The notes: generated by a model not told the origin, from the sequence alone. A stretch of DNA of 64,000 bases from Elysia chlorotica (GCA_003991915.1 RQTK01000178.1:421234-485233); one strand, 5' to 3'. Shown: positions 31,676 through 57,260, counted from the first letter of the stretch. Translations and numbers: made by a program.

Positions 31676-33640
31676 TAATCAGTTAGTGATATGGACAGAT
31701 ATCTATAAGTAAGAAATTTTCGGCTAAATACTAAACTGGTGTCTCTAGAGATTTTTTCAGGAACGATCAGGATGTAAAACTCACCAGGGATTAAATTTAT
31801 TTTTTCATTGTTGTGACTTTCAGCATTGAGAAAAAAATAAATAAAAACACAGCATTCTACAGCGCTCTTGGTCTACAAGTAGGAGCATTTTTACAACTAA
31901 TGGCGAATAAGTAATATAGGCATACATTTCTTTGCTGATAACTACTGTATTTTTTAAATTTTGATACAACTGACTGCACTTCATGGATTCTATTTCTTGT
32001 ATTTAAAATTTCTGGTGCATCTCAACTGTTGTTTGGAATTAATTAAAAAAAAAAAAGGTGTGAGAGGTGCTATGTTGAGAAGTCATATCCATATAATACA
32101 TGTATCAGTAAAGCCATATTTCCACATACCCATTTAAATTTCTATTACTATTAGATCAAAACTTGTACATTTTTGGGCAGCAGTTACTTTTGAGTTATTA
32201 CATTTTTTGTTTTACTTATAAAGTCTATCTTTCATCATGATAAATTGATGAATATGAGCGAGACATCTAATTACATTTTAAAGGTGATACTTCACAAGCA
32301 GTTCAGTTATTAAGGCATTAGACTTTTGATCATGGACGCATGTCTGAGGTTTAATTATAACAAAAATTCATGTCAGCAGTACACACTACAAGTACATGTA
32401 TTATGTTGAGATATTTCAAACAGCTTTATCAGCTGGTTCAGCTCCATCGAATGTACTCTATAGACAGCACACAACTGCATTGCATTTCTTGAAGGCTTTA
32501 ATTCAATGAAAAACAAGAATTGAGATTAAATTTTAAGTAACACTAATCTGCTCAGGTGCGCAAAGGTTTGTCAGGAAAAAGATGTACGAAAAGGAAACAA
32601 TGCAAAAAAAAACACACTTTTAAACGACTTTCAGAAACTTTTTTCCTGTTTCTTATCCGGCTAAAAAAGCAGCAAAAATTTCAAATATAAATCTATAGCA
32701 GACATAAAACTAGGGCTAGATCAAAACTCTTTGAAAGTTGGTACTTTTGTTTTATTAATTATTATTCCATAAAAATTATTAACAGTGTACATTCATTTCA
32801 AAACTTATATAATTGTTATTTCATTATTTTTATAATTATATTGAGATTTATGAACAAATACTAAGGCATAATCATACTAAATGGAAAAAAAAAGCAGGGA
32901 TCTAGACTACTCTAATCTAATATACATTGTTGTAATTATTAATCATTACATTTTCATATAAATTATTATTATATACCTGTTCATTACTTTTGTTACATAA
33001 ATTAAAAAATTGCAAATTAATTAAGTTTGTTATCAGTGTTTTTTTTAAACAGATCAGATGTTTTTAAGACTAGGGTAGATCTGAAAAGAGTTACATCATA
33101 TGTCACACAACAAAGTGCAATATAAAATTATACTTTAGCATACTTTAAAAAAAATCTTTCTACAATTACAGTTTCTTTGAATAAACCTGGTTTTCTACAA
33201 TTTTGTTTTGGTTTTGTTTATGCTAAAACATGTCCATTTCTGAAGGTATACATGTATCATAATATTATAATATAATTACATAAAGTAATTAATTTTTTTT
33301 ACATAATGTATTACAATATGATTTTGAACAAAGAGAAGTAGCTCTGTACACACACACACAAAAGGGACTTAAAAATTCGTTAAAAATGTTCAGTTAAAAA
33401 AATGTGACCCACCCCCCTTCCAATTAAACATACTTTAGATCTTTAAACAGATGATCACCTAGGCTCTCTGTCTGTCTCTCTCTCTATTTTTTTTTCAAGA
33501 TTGTAAGTTGGGGAGTTCAAATCCTGTAATTGTGCACATAAAAACTGGTGGAAATCAGGATTTCTAATTCTAAATGCATGAACCTTATATATTTAAGTAA
33601 TCAATATACATTAATGAATTTTTGAATTTCAATATGACAC
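31676..33640. other. Intergenic, AT-rich
   Basis: No coding exon recognised. A degenerate tRNA-like stretch (gcagttcagttattaaggca, from 32299) may be a SINE head. Otherwise A/T-rich unique sequence with short A/T and CA runs. Confidence 0.5.
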
Positions 33641-33647
33641 TTGAACA

Positions 33648-35357
33648 GTGTGATAGATAGTGTTACTAATGCTGAGATATTGAGAAGATGAATTTTGAAT
33701 AGAAATGATAGTACTGTATCTGAATTCAATTACTACATCATTTTTTTTAATGGTCTTAAAAAAAAAAAAGCCTTGGGTGAAAGAGAAAAAAAAAGATGAA
33801 ATATTTCATGTTCACCTGGAACATTTACTTTGCTAGTAACTTCTTGTATAAAAAACACACAATAGATTCTGCTACTGCATTTCATTCATCATGATGTAGA
33901 TCCATGTATAGCAACCAGGGAACAAAAAAATTAACAACAAAAAAGAAGACAATAAAAAAAAAAATAAAAAAAATACAACATTCATTTAGCTGACTGCTGT
34001 CTAAACAACGTATTTGGGTGAAGACTTCATGGCTTAATACAAATGTTTAAAATTATCAGTATGGTAATGGGTCAATGCTTTGACCTATATCTATTATAAC
34101 CTTTATTGAATAACATATACATAAACATTTTTTTAAAATAATATTGTGCCTTGAGAAAAAACACATACGGTACCTTGATTTAAAAAGGTAAAAGACTATA
34201 GAAATTTTTCATTCCCATATGTCGAATTCTTTCTGCTTGATGCTATATACAGTGGAAGACGTTTAAACCAAAAATTTAGGGGGTCTAATATTCAATTCCG
34301 TTTTAAACTTAATTTGGTTTAAAAATAGTCATGTTAAAACGGAAAAAAAAGAGGATGGGACATAAGCCCCAAAACTTGGGGAGACACTTGAATACAGGGT
34401 GATAGATAGTGTTACTAATGCTGAGATATTGAGAAGATGAATTTTGAATAGAAATGATAGTACTGTATCTGAATTCAATTACTACATCATTTTTTAATAG
34501 TCTTTAAAAAAAAAAGCCTTGGGTGAAAGAGAAAAAAAAAGATGAAATATTTCATGTTCACCTGGAACATTTACTTTGCTAGTAACTTCTTGTATAAAAA
34601 ACACACAATAGATTCTGCTACTGCATTTCATTCATCATGATGTAGATCCATGTATAGCAACCAGGGAACAAAAAAATTAACAACAAAAAAGAAGACAATA
34701 AAAAAAAAAATAAAAAAAATACAACATTCATTTAGCTGACTGCTGTCTAAACAACGTATTTGGGTTAAGACTTCATGGCTTAATACAAATGTTTAAAATT
34801 ATCAGTATGTTAATGGGTCAATGCTTTGACCTATATCTATTATAACCTTTATTGAATAACCTATACATAAACATTTTTTTAAATAATATTGTGTTAAAGA
34901 AAATAATAATAATAAATAATAATGAAGATCATTTTTTAAGCGCTTTATCCCAGCATAGCCGGCTCAAAGCGCTTTACATAGTGAAGACGAGACAATTTAT
35001 CAGCCATTCACACACATTATAAGGCAGTTTTGCACATAAAGGACATGATACATGAACAGCAAAGAAATATTATGAAAAATGAGTAAATTACACATATACA
35101 TAAACATTTTTTAAAATAATATTGTGCCTTGAGAAAAAACACATACGGTACCTTGATTTAAAAAGGTAAAAGACTATAGGAATTTTTCATTCCCAGATGT
35201 CGAATTCTTTCTGCTTGATGCTATATACAGTGGAAGACGTTTAAACCAAAAATTTAGGGGGTCTAATATTCAATTCCGTTTTAAACTTAATTTGGTTTAA
35301 AAATAGTCATGTTAAAACGGAAAAAAAGAGGATGGGACATAAGCCCCAAAACTTGGG
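33648..35357. repeat. Tandem segmental duplication (about 730-bp unit), second copy interrupted
   Basis: Unit 1 spans about 33648-34379 and unit 2 about 34401-35357. Both begin gtgatagatagtgttactaa and run through caccaggg-like and tacagtggaagacgtttaaa segments to gggacataagccccaaaact. Copy 2 is lengthened by an insertion at about 34894-35094. Substitutions between the copies are few, so the duplication is fairly recent. The internal tacagtggaagacgtttaaa resembles a pogo-like terminus. Confidence 0.92.
34894..35094 (-). mobile_element. SINE-like retroposed insertion with about 32-bp target-site duplication
   Basis: About 200 bases absent from duplication unit 1, flanked on both sides by tatacataaacattttttta/aataatattgtg (34862-34893 and 35095-35126). 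Read on the minus strand, it ends in gtaaagcgctttgagccggc then ataaagcgctt and an ATT-rich tail, the same hairpin-type 3' end as the LINE at 55080-55135. The duplicated flank and the A/T tail show target-primed insertion. Confidence 0.8.
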
Positions 35358-35897
35358 GGGAAAATTGGGTAATATCCCTTGTTTAAACAAATGTGAAATT
35401 AATTTAGCCAAGAACGAAGGGGCCTACATAATAGAGGATGTTCATTTTTTTTCCTTTTCATTTTTTGTTTGTTTTCATCTCTTTTCTATTTGAATGTTGG
35501 AAAGAAATCTGGAATCTCTTTGGCCTTTTCTACCTTTCTCTACTGCCAAAAATTGTCGAGAATGTGGAGATAGAAATTCTGTGCTAACGACAGGTTTTTG
35601 TTTGTGTTAAAGTTTTTTCTTATCACAGACATGTAAAATTTCAGACAATCTCAAAAGAACCAGCCCGACTTTGGTTTATAGTAGATCTTATAACAGGGAA
35701 AAAGAAGTAAAACCCCAATTATTTTTGTTTCTTTTCGCTTTGGCCGTTTTTTGTGGTTCAGCCGTTTTCAGTTTAAGTACATGTATGTTCCACTGTACTT
35801 TTAACAAGAAAAAAAAAGATGGTAGGCTACATTTTTTCATTTATGGTATAAAAAAAAAAAGTCATAAAAAATTAATAATCTAATAAATTTAGCTATC
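35358..35897 (-). other. Probable 3' UTR and flank of the zinc-finger gene
   Basis: AT-rich, no coding potential in frame with either neighbour. An 89-base T/A-rich stretch next to the stop codon. No clear polyadenylation signal was chosen. Confidence 0.4.
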
Positions 35898-36686
35898 TTA
35901 TCGATTTGTTTCAAGATTTCCTTGCTGAATATAAAGGTTTAAAAACTTAAGCAGTGGGTCAATATTTTCACAGTGATCTTTCCTAAGGTGCTTGTTCCAT
36001 TTTCTTAAAACTGTGGAAGAAAAATCACAGAAAAAACAGTTAAGGACTATTTCTTTGTGATGAGTCTTTTTGTGTGCAGAGAGAGCTTTTAAACTTGGGA
36101 ACTGATTTTTAGCTGATTTGCAAAAAGGACATGTAAAAGTCATTGTGTGGGTGTCGACACTACCATTACGATATGCAACTTTTTGTCCAAATTGTGTTTC
36201 TGTGAGTGGTGTCACATCATAAGAATTTTGAAATGTCTTTTCATGGCCAAGCTGTGTCACTGGTATTTCTTCTTTGTCAGAACTTGAATTATGAGGCACA
36301 GTTTCATAGTCTGATGGGGCTAATTTCTTGTTTTTTGACATCTTCTTAGATTTACCAACATTGTTTATACTGCTGTGTATTTCCAGTGGGGAAGCTATGT
36401 CCTTCTTTTTAGATGCTATTTTTGGTACTTCTGATTTAACAAAAGTTGGAATATCTTGCATTGTTATGCTGGGCTCATATATTTTCCTTTTCTTTGGCGC
36501 TTTTGTTACAGGGTCAGGCATGATACCATTAAAAGTATCAGAGGTCTCCACTTTTGGCATAATTTCCATAACAATCTCAACATCTTCAACTCCTGGATGT
36601 TTTTTTCGCATGTGTTTGGACATTTTTCTCTCCTTGCCAGTGGCAAAATCACAATGAGAGCATAAAAGTACAGGTGAGGGATCCAT
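35898..36686 (-). CDS. C2H2-like zinc-finger protein, 262 residues
   Basis: An intact single-exon reading frame with an in-frame TAA just upstream of the ATG (TAA ACC AAA GCC ATG) and a TAA stop. Three zinc-finger-like units are visible: CSHCDFATG...HMRKKH at residues 9-30, CPFCKS...HKKTHH at about 186-210, and CFFCDFSS...HLRKDH at about 217-238. Each has CX2C and HX3-4H spacing, although the linkers do not follow the TGEKP consensus. The middle is lysine-rich (KAPKKRKIYEP, a likely nuclear localisation signal; KKMSKNKKLAP). It probably binds nucleic acid in the nucleus. Family members of this spacing are diverse, so no orthologue is named. Confidence 0.85.
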   Translation of the reverse strand: MDPSPVLLCSHCDFATGKERKMSKHMRKKHPGVEDVEIVMEIMPKVETSDTFNGIMPDPVTKAPKKRKIYEPSITMQDIPTFVKSEVPKIASKKKDIASPLEIHSSINNVGKSKKMSKNKKLAPSDYETVPHNSSSDKEEIPVTQLGHEKTFQNSYDVTPLTETQFGQKVAYRNGSVDTHTMTFTCPFCKSAKNQFPSLKALSAHKKTHHKEIVLNCFFCDFSSTVLRKWNKHLRKDHCENIDPLLKFLNLYIQQGNLETNR

Positions 36687-36801
36687 GGCTTTGGTTTAAG
36701 GTTGTAGAGGTTGTGTAAGGAAATGCCAGTGTAAAAAACCTATGCGAGTCATCAATAAAGATGAATTTTCATTTCACAAGCCAAAGCAGAATGGGCTCCA
36801 T
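36687..36801 (-). promoter_or_regulatory. 5' leader of the zinc-finger gene with three upstream ORFs
   Basis: A strong acceptor (ttttgtcag) precedes 36801, so the leader is likely spliced. From there three short ORFs precede the main ATG: ATG at 36801 (MEPILLWLVK, stop), an overlapping one (MKIHLY, stop) and one of 18 codons (MTRIGFLHWHF onward) that stops before the main start. Such leaders often lower or condition translation of the main frame; that role is inference. Confidence 0.55.
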
Positions 36802-37369
36802 CTGACAAAAGAAAAAAAAACAAAACAAAAATTAGTCAGGAACATGAGTCACCACGATGTAAAATTACTTTAACATTGGGAGCATTGCTAATGCAAATTA
36901 TATAACAAAGAAACTGTAAAAGTCAATTACAAATGTATCAAGATAAACATGTTCACCTGCAGCCTTAACTTTTGCCTATTCGAATGTACTGAGCTCGGGA
37001 GAGAATAAATTTTATTTAAAATTATGTATATTGACTTCAGATTGAAAAAAAAAAATCAAAACCAAACCAATCATTCCGATAAATGAATGTGTAAATGCAA
37101 TTCTACCCCCCAAAAAAAAAGAAATTTCAAACCTCCCATTTTTTTAAACAATTCTCGTTATTCGAGATGGACTACTGCATCACAGTATCTGCCGATATGC
37201 CTTTGACTTGAAAATGTTGGTATTACTAGCAATTTTATGAAAATCAGCACCAATTATCAATATTGCTAAAGAAGTTAAGCTGAGATGCCAACACATACCA
37301 AACCATAAATGTGAAAAAAAAAATCAGACAGGAATTTGCCATCACACAAAGTTTAAAGAAATTATGGAA
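36802..37369. other. Intergenic or first-intron sequence of the zinc-finger gene
   Basis: No exon or repeat recognised; if the 36801 acceptor is used, this is intron. Confidence 0.4.
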
Positions 37370-37800
37370 CTATCTATTATAAGTGTGCCAGTCACATTCA
37401 AGAAAATAGAAGAAGCTATCATAAGTATGAAAAGCTGCAAACTGTGGGCATCGAAGGCATCTACCTAGACATGACGACACACCTGGATGTGCAATAAACT
37501 TGTTAGCTACTGCAATGACTGACATCATTGATAAAGGAAGGTAGCCTCAAGTTTGAAAACACCCCAAAGCTGTCGCTATCCTGAAATCGGGCAAACATGC
37601 AACAGAACCATCTAGCTATCTATAGACCAATACATGTATATATCATTGCTCTGCTGCCTCTATTTAAACTTTCAGAAAACCACTATTAGACTCATGCAAA
37701 CCTATCCAACAGGCATGTTTTTAGAACAGAGAGAAGAAGAACTACAGAACAAGTTTTGACGCTGACATTCCAAATAAAAGCAGGCTTTGATCATTTCTGC
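37370..37800 (+). mobile_element. Decayed non-LTR reverse transcriptase fragment
   Basis: Read over three plus frames with many stops: KIEEAIISMKSCKTVGIEGI, then KLSLS near CGC-rich sequence, SSYRPI-like SYL/IYRPIHVYIIALL, KLSENHY, and RTERRRTTEQVLTLTFQI. These match the fingers and palm of Jockey/RTE-like reverse transcriptases (SYRPISLL, GFRxGRSTxEQVLxLT). It is heavily mutated and truncated. Confidence 0.7.
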
Positions 37801-38600
37801 TTTTTAAAATATATTATTGAATATGAAATAATTATAAAGAGATCTATCAAAGGAAAAATATAATAGGAAAATTGAAATATTGTTAAATTTGCTAGTATTG
37901 AAAATGTGATTATGTGTCTAATGTTTTGTCCTATATCATATGAAAGGAAAGAGAAAAATGCTAATAAGAGAGGGTTGAGTTTAGGACGCTGGTTGAAATA
38001 CAAACCAAAGTGACTATAATCTAAGTCTAAAGATGGGCCTTTACCAAGGTTTGAAAGAACACTGATATTAAAAGAGAATATAGTGATTCAAAGTGTTAAT
38101 GTCCATTATTTGGACAGAAGCAAATAGTAAAAATAGGGTAGATCAAAATATTGTGGCATAGCAAACATTGGCACAGAAACACAGCCAAAGTAAAGTACAC
38201 ATCATGCCTTCAGTAAATTCATCGGTGGGCCCTGTGTCGCCTTCAATTTTTCTATTTGCATGCAGCAGCAGTCTCATTCAATCCCCACATGGAAAAGGGA
38301 AATCATAAGCCTACATAAGCTTAATCCTGGATAAGTTCTGGAGTCCCTAGGCAGAGAATGTCTAGATTGTCAACGACACTAGATCTAGAATACTTTGCTT
38401 TGGTCCAGAATTCCAGGCCTAGCGTCAGAACTCAGAAACGTGACAACAAATTACAAAACGTTGAAATTATCTTTTTTTTACATTAGACTCATTAGTACAA
38501 TATATACATACTGATAGATACTGAAAACGAAAGTTGGAAAATAGCCTGGGGTGCTCAGAAAACAAATTTGTAACGATATTGAATGGTATCGATATTTATA
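37801..38600. other. Intergenic, nothing recognised
   Basis: AT-rich unique sequence without supported exon, ending at the CT tract. Confidence 0.5.
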
Positions 38601-38609
38601 TAACTAAAA

Positions 38610-38612
<3 letters not shown>

Positions 38613-38667
<55 letters not shown>

Positions 38668-38701
38668 TCTCTCTCTCTCTCCCTCTCTCTCTCTCTCTCT
38701 A
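38613..38701. repeat. (CT)n microsatellite followed by CT-rich sequence to 39185
   Basis: Nearly pure dinucleotide repeat; the flanking 480 bases are rich in ctctctc and tatct motifs, including a second pure tract at 39069-39090. The Ser/Leu-rich frames here are repeat artefacts. Confidence 0.97.
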
Positions 38702-39254
38702 TATTTATCTACCTATCTCACCCATTCTCTCTTTTCCTCAAATCTTTTTATAGTGTTTACCACTAAGCCTATCTTTCTTTCGTCTTTCCATTTAACAAAA
38801 ACTTTCTCTACATTCTCCTTTTAATTGATTATGTCTCTCTATAATTGTCTTTCCTTTTTTTTTAACTATTTGATTTTCTTATGTTCTTTTATTTCCTCTG
38901 TATAAAACACAATTTTCCTATTGTCATGTTCTCTCCCTCTCTCTCTCCTTTTATGTCTCTCTTTATCTATCTCCTTGTCTTTCTTTCACTATTTAATTCG
39001 ATCATTCATTCCGCTCTTCTCTGTCTTTATCTTCAACATACTCTCTCTCCTTCTCTCCCTCCATCCCCTCTCTCTCTCTCTCTCTCTCTCTGACTGTCTA
39101 TCTCTGGCTCTCTGTCTCTCTCTACAGCTCTCTCCGCTTCTATGTCTATACTCTATCTCATCGTCTCCGTTTCTTTTCTTTCCTTCGAAAGTATAATTAA
39201 AATGACCCCTTATGGAAAGATTTGAACATCATGCATGAGGAAGAACCCTGATTG

Positions 39255-39281
39255 TGTGTGTGTGTGTGTGTGTGTGTGAGT
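39255..39281. repeat. (TG)n microsatellite
   Basis: Pure tgtgtg run following attgtgtg. Confidence 0.95.
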
Positions 39282-39389
39282 CGTTTTTCTAGGTTAATAA
39301 CTGGTTCACCTCAGGGGACCAGGTTGTTCAATGGTAATCTTTGGTTGGATAAAGGAAATATCTCTCCAGGTTAAATGTCTTCTATGTTC

Positions 39390-39606
39390 CAAGAAAGATC
39401 CCATACGGCGACGGGACTCCAGAGTGGAGTACCGACTACCCGGGACTTGGCTGCTCACAATTTACTGACACCATAGATATATAGGTAGTTATATATCTAT
39501 GACTGACACCAACCAAACAAGAAGGGGGTGGGTGAGGTGGGGGGGCTCGAACAACGGCATCCTACTGCGAAAGCCAATGCTCTAATGACAGCGCTATCCC
39601 CACCCA
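39390..39606 (-). repeat. tRNA-derived SINE copy, variant with split body
   Basis: Contains gatcccatacggcgacggga, ctgctcacaatttactgaca, accaaccaaacaagaagggg and the reverse complement of a tRNA head (cgaaagccaatgctctaatg). The body is interrupted by atagatatataggtagttat. Confidence 0.7.
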
Positions 39607-39869
39607 CTTTCCTGACCCAAACGTATAACTAGAGCACGCATCTTATACTCTGGAGTCTGGATGTCATAGGTTTCATACCCCAGAGGATCTCCTTGTTTCC
39701 TGGTTTGAACGCCTGAAATAGAAGTCTTGGTATCCTCGCTCTATCTCTGTATGGCACCAAGGACCATTGCCAAACGTTAGCCTCTATTTCTTCTATCTCA
39801 CCATCACCCTCTTCCTCAATTCATTCTTTATCTTTGCCTCTCTCGGCCTCTCGCTGTCTCTGTCTGTCT

Positions 39870-40105
39870 GTCTGTAGCGGTGGCTCTGGGTGTAGAACAT
39901 CGTCTTCCGTTGCAAAAGGTCAAGCCCTGGCGATTTCGCTCCTTACTGGTTGGGTCGGTGTCAGTTAAATGTGACTTGCTGAGACGGGAGTCATTGCATC
40001 CCCGCCTTGTCTCGTGTGAAAGCACATGAAATTGTCAGACGTCAGTCTTGGGGCCAGTCTACAATAATTATAGACTATATAGTGCCGATGTTGGACATTG
40101 AAACA
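39870..40105 (+). repeat. tRNA-derived SINE copy
   Basis: Head ctctgggtgtagaacatcgt and cttccgttgcaaaaggtcaa, body ggttgggtcggtgtcagtta, gagacgggagtcattgcatc, cttgtctcgtgtgaaagcac, tail gccgatgttggacattgaaa plus caacaacaac. Confidence 0.88.
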
Positions 40106-40109
40106 ACTC

Positions 40110-41357
40110 AACAACAACTTACTGTCTGTCTGTCTGTTGGTCTGGTTCGGGCATCGGCTTCGGACTCCGGAAGTCCGGTTACGAGCACTGTATTGGCGGC
40201 CGCGTATTTTTTTTTACTGATTCTGTCGGTGCCAGTCTAGTTGCGTGATCGGCTAAGTCGAAGGAATCCCGCTCTGGGTACCCATCGTCGTATAGGAATT
40301 TTCGAGAGAGAGAGAGAGAGAGAGGGGGGGGGGCGTGAAAGAGAGATAGAGAAGGAAGGGAATGTGAGAATGAGAACATAAGACACACACAGGCAGATAG
40401 CATAGACATAGAGCGATATAGGGAGAGAGTTATGAGAGGCAGGCAGTCGAAATAAACATGCTATGTATACAGGTAGACAGGCGTTCAAGCAGACAAACAG
40501 ATAGACATACAAAATGATGTAACCTTTTGAGTTCTATTATTCTATAAAATTGTACGGTGACTTGATTTTAGAGTTCCTTGCACGAGCAGGGCGAGGAATA
40601 TGATTCAGTTTGACTAATTAAATCAATTTGCCTAAGCCATATTTGAATGATAAGGGGGGAAAAGATAATGTCAAAAGATTAATGAATCATAACTAAGAAA
40701 TAAGCAATTATATTTTCTCCCTTTATTGTCAAAAGACATTACCCAAAGGCATCTAACAATAAACACAAGAGAATTAAAACATTGAGAGAAAATTAAACAT
40801 CATATTATATATTTATATTTAACACCTGTGAATTAAAAGAGAATAATGTAAGATCAGAGCAGGTGGTCTAATGATTATAATGCTTAACATTTGTTTTGAT
40901 CGAATTGTAGGCCTATAAGCCTATATGATTCTAATTAAAATAAATAATTAATGATAAGCTTATAGCTCTTCCTAAACACATTTTTAAGTTAGTTGAAATA
41001 TAGTATATACAACATAATTATTTTATTTTCGATATATATCTAATCATATTGAATGGATGAAACATACTTAAAATAAAAAGTTTATTTTTTAGAAACTTCA
41101 ACATCACTACAAAATATGCAATGGGCTTATGTGCTCTAAAAATCATTTACAGCATCGCCATTGCTAATACCAGCCCCTCATCCCCTCCTTTTCTTCTCTG
41201 GTGCTATGGAAGGGAGATTGTACAATAGCAAAATAAGCATATGTTAAGAAAGTGCAACTGAGCAACAAAAACATACCAAATAATTTGTTAATCGATTCAA
41301 GTCTTACAAACCCTGTCCACTATGATGCGATGATCACCAAGATTTCATCTTCTTTTT

Positions 41358-41409
<52 letters not shown>

Positions 41410-42752
41410 GTTGGTCTGTCTGTCTGTCTCTCTCTCTATCTCACTCACTCTATCTCTCCCCTCCCCCCTTTCTATTTTTTTTTTAAATTTAGTATATAGC
41501 ATTGCATCAATCTTTTGAAAGATCATAACTCTATGCAAAACAGTATCATACATTTAATGAAAATATCGTAGTAAACATAAAAAATAATAATTGTATAATA
41601 AATAGAAACGTATTTTTTCAAGAAAACTTATAACAATGTTGATTTTAATATCTTGGACTCACAAAGGTAGGCCTACAGATTGCCCATGTTCGATGCGACA
41701 TCAATCTTAATACAAGGAACAATGTAATGGGATATGAAGACAGTAAGCTAGATTTATATGTTATTTGCGGTTTTTTTTTCTCTCCAAAAAGTACTTAAAC
41801 CAACTGTGTGTATAAGAAGTCATGGCACAGACTAAATTTAAAAAGAAAATGAGTAAGGCTATGGCCTCCTCCTACTCTTTGGCTAAGAAATAGGCCTGCA
41901 GTCATGCAGAATATCAATATGATAAAAATATGGCACATAAAATAGGTAATGATTATTGTCCGTTAAAAAAGCTATACCAACCACTTTTATACACAGTAGA
42001 GTAAATTTCTTTTCCTTTATTTTGTACAAAATGAAATCTGATTATAAAGCTACTCAATGTTGTTAAAAAAAAGGGGGGTGGGGGTGGGAAAGAGGAAACA
42101 ATTATGGACAGCCTGACAAATTCAGCGCCATATTTAATTTTATACTTGGGAAAAAAAATGAAAAAAAAAAACGTCGTATCAAATTCCTGTTTAAAAACAA
42201 GATTTGATGAGTCTATGGGTTTAAAAACAAAATAATATGCAATGAGTGGGCAATCCGTTTAAATACACTATCACATGATCAGTAAAATGGCAACATGAGA
42301 CGCAAAAATGTTGAACTCATTCGAATAATTGTCTACATAACTAGATTTAGTTAATATCATTATAAAATCAGATTGAAAATAAAACGATTCATACTAATTC
42401 TCCCAGTTCATTCAGAATTAAATGTCAAATGATTTTGGCACTTATTTTCTTTGATTTAAAAGGAAAAAAGTACAGCAACATACTAATACACTCACATTTT
42501 CTACAAATAATAGGCACAGTCATGTTTTTCAGATAAATATAATGTATAGAAATTTACAATCTTAGTATCAATCACAGATATACAAACATTATTTTGCAGT
42601 AAAAATCAAATTGAGTTAAAAGTCTATTTTTGCCAAAAACTTATAAGAATGGTTGAGAACAAAGAAATAATTATGCAGTGTAATGTTTGCACTGTAACAA
42701 AAACATGATGAAATGATAGCCACCAACAGAAAAAAAAAACATTCTCATCATT
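40110..42752. other. Intergenic and 3' flank of the DUF1647-like gene
   Basis: No exons supported. Holds GA/CT tracts (40303-40323, 41359-41410), a poly-G run at 40324 and AT-rich unique sequence. An AATAAA on the minus strand at 42016-42021 is a weak candidate polyadenylation signal for the gene ending at 42753. Confidence 0.45.
41359..41410. repeat. (CT)n microsatellite
   Basis: About 50 bases of ct repeats, then tgtc/tctc variants. Confidence 0.95.
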
Positions 42753-55614
<12,862 letters not shown>

Positions 55615-55984
55615 CTTAATAATCCTAAAAATATACAATAAGATAGCTGTTTGTTCCAGGTGTCTCTCAATCCGGGCGACACTGTAACTGCGCATAGCCT
55701 CTACGTGTTGTCATTGAATCTTGAAGCTTACGCCCTGGTGTCTGCATCTAACATACTGACACACTGCGGCAAGGGGCACCAGAGCGCATACGATTATCTC
55801 TCTTTTTAAATATTTTTTAAAGAAAGCATCGAATCGTCGTGTGTTTTTGAAATATGGGGCTCTTATCATTATAATTTTATTGAATAGTTGCATTGAGAGG
55901 TTTATGTTTTTACACGCTTCAAGGCGCAGATATTTGGGCCATTTATGATTTGCACACACTTAACAAGCTACTGGCGTTTTTAGG

Positions 55985-56150
55985 CCAAAAAACGCCAGGG
56001 GATCGAGTTGGTACAATTGGAAGAGCATTGGGGTCCCAATAGGGAGGTGCCATGTTCGAACCCGCGATACCTGGTTGTAACCTGGTTGAGACATAAGTCT
56101 TGTTTTGTATTCCCGCTCTGCCACTGGTGCAGCTGCACATAATTAACTTA
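55985..56150 (+). repeat. tRNA-derived SINE, second family
   Basis: Head with gatcgagttggtacaattgg/aagagcat and B box gttcgaacccgcgat, body tttgtattcccgctctgcca, gcagctgcacataattaact. The body resembles the element at 1469-1660 and differs from the SINE family near 25, 40, 47 and 49 kb. Confidence 0.75.
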
Positions 56151-56549
56151 TCATGCTTTTTAATTCTTGGTACATGTACATGTAATCGTCGCCGTACAAG
56201 GATTCCTGAGAAACTTAGAAGTGGTAAAATTTAAGAAAGAGCTTCGCATTCTCCTACCAGAGATCATAAACTGAATAATTTTGTCGCTTTCTTTTGTAAA
56301 AAAAAAAAATGACAACAGCTTACACAAAATTGTTCTCGTTTTGAAATAATATAGAAAACTAAGTGCGATACCCGATAGCGAATTGATATTTAAGGCGCCA
56401 TCTCACATTTTTAAATTTTTTTAAAAAGAAAAACGCAATAAAAAGTTTGGACTCTAACAGATTAATGGCCTTTTTAATGTCACAACACGCAATATAGATG
56501 CAATTTTGTGAAGGTTTTATACTATAAGAAAAAATCTGCATAAAACCCA

Positions 56550-56760
56550 AGGATAGATAGATAGATATATAGATAGATAGATAGGCATATATATATATAT
56601 CGTCCCTGTAAGTCTCTAAACACGTAAGTCCGCGACTTTGGCAAATCCTGTTTTTAGCTAAAATTAATAGTCATGGCTTTATACATCATGTCTATAAATA
56701 TCTAAGGATTTGGACAAATACAAGTGTCCCTTTTCGTCCCATGATCTAAACAAATCTTTC

Positions 56761-56815
<55 letters not shown>

Positions 56816-56923
56816 CAGATAGATAGATAGAAAGATAGAGATAGAGACAGGGGAGAGGCTACCACTACATCTCAACAAAGGTCTGTTATCCCCCTACTAT
56901 ACTGCTCCTGTGATGAAGTTTTT

Positions 56924-56958
<35 letters not shown>

Positions 56959-56969
56959 TAGATAGATAA

Positions 56970-57026
<57 letters not shown>

Positions 57027-57118
57027 AAGATAGAGATAGAGACAGGGGGGAGGCTACCACTACATCTCAACAAAGATCTGTTATTCATACTGTACTGCTC
57101 CTGTGATGAAGTTATTTA

Positions 57119-57211
<93 letters not shown>

Positions 57212-57260
57212 GGTCTTAAGATCTATCCTATTACTGCTCCTGTGAATAAATTATTGAGGA
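56550..57260. repeat. GATA/GA repeat cluster with tandemly repeated 90-bp unit
   Basis: (GATA)n at about 56762-56815 and 56957-57025, (GA)n at 57123-57208, separated by copies of a unit with gagacaggg, aggctaccactacatctcaa and ctgctcctgtgatgaagttt (56843-56926, 57035-57118, partial 57212-57257). Confidence 0.93.

Noticed and set aside
36328-36665. Plus-strand frames of 69-109 codons
   Set aside because: Antisense shadow of the zinc-finger gene.
38534-39196. Leu/Ser-rich frames
   Set aside because: CT-rich repeat.
56757-57030. CRISPR-like regular repeat
   Set aside because: GATA microsatellites with no spacers; a eukaryotic nuclear sequence.
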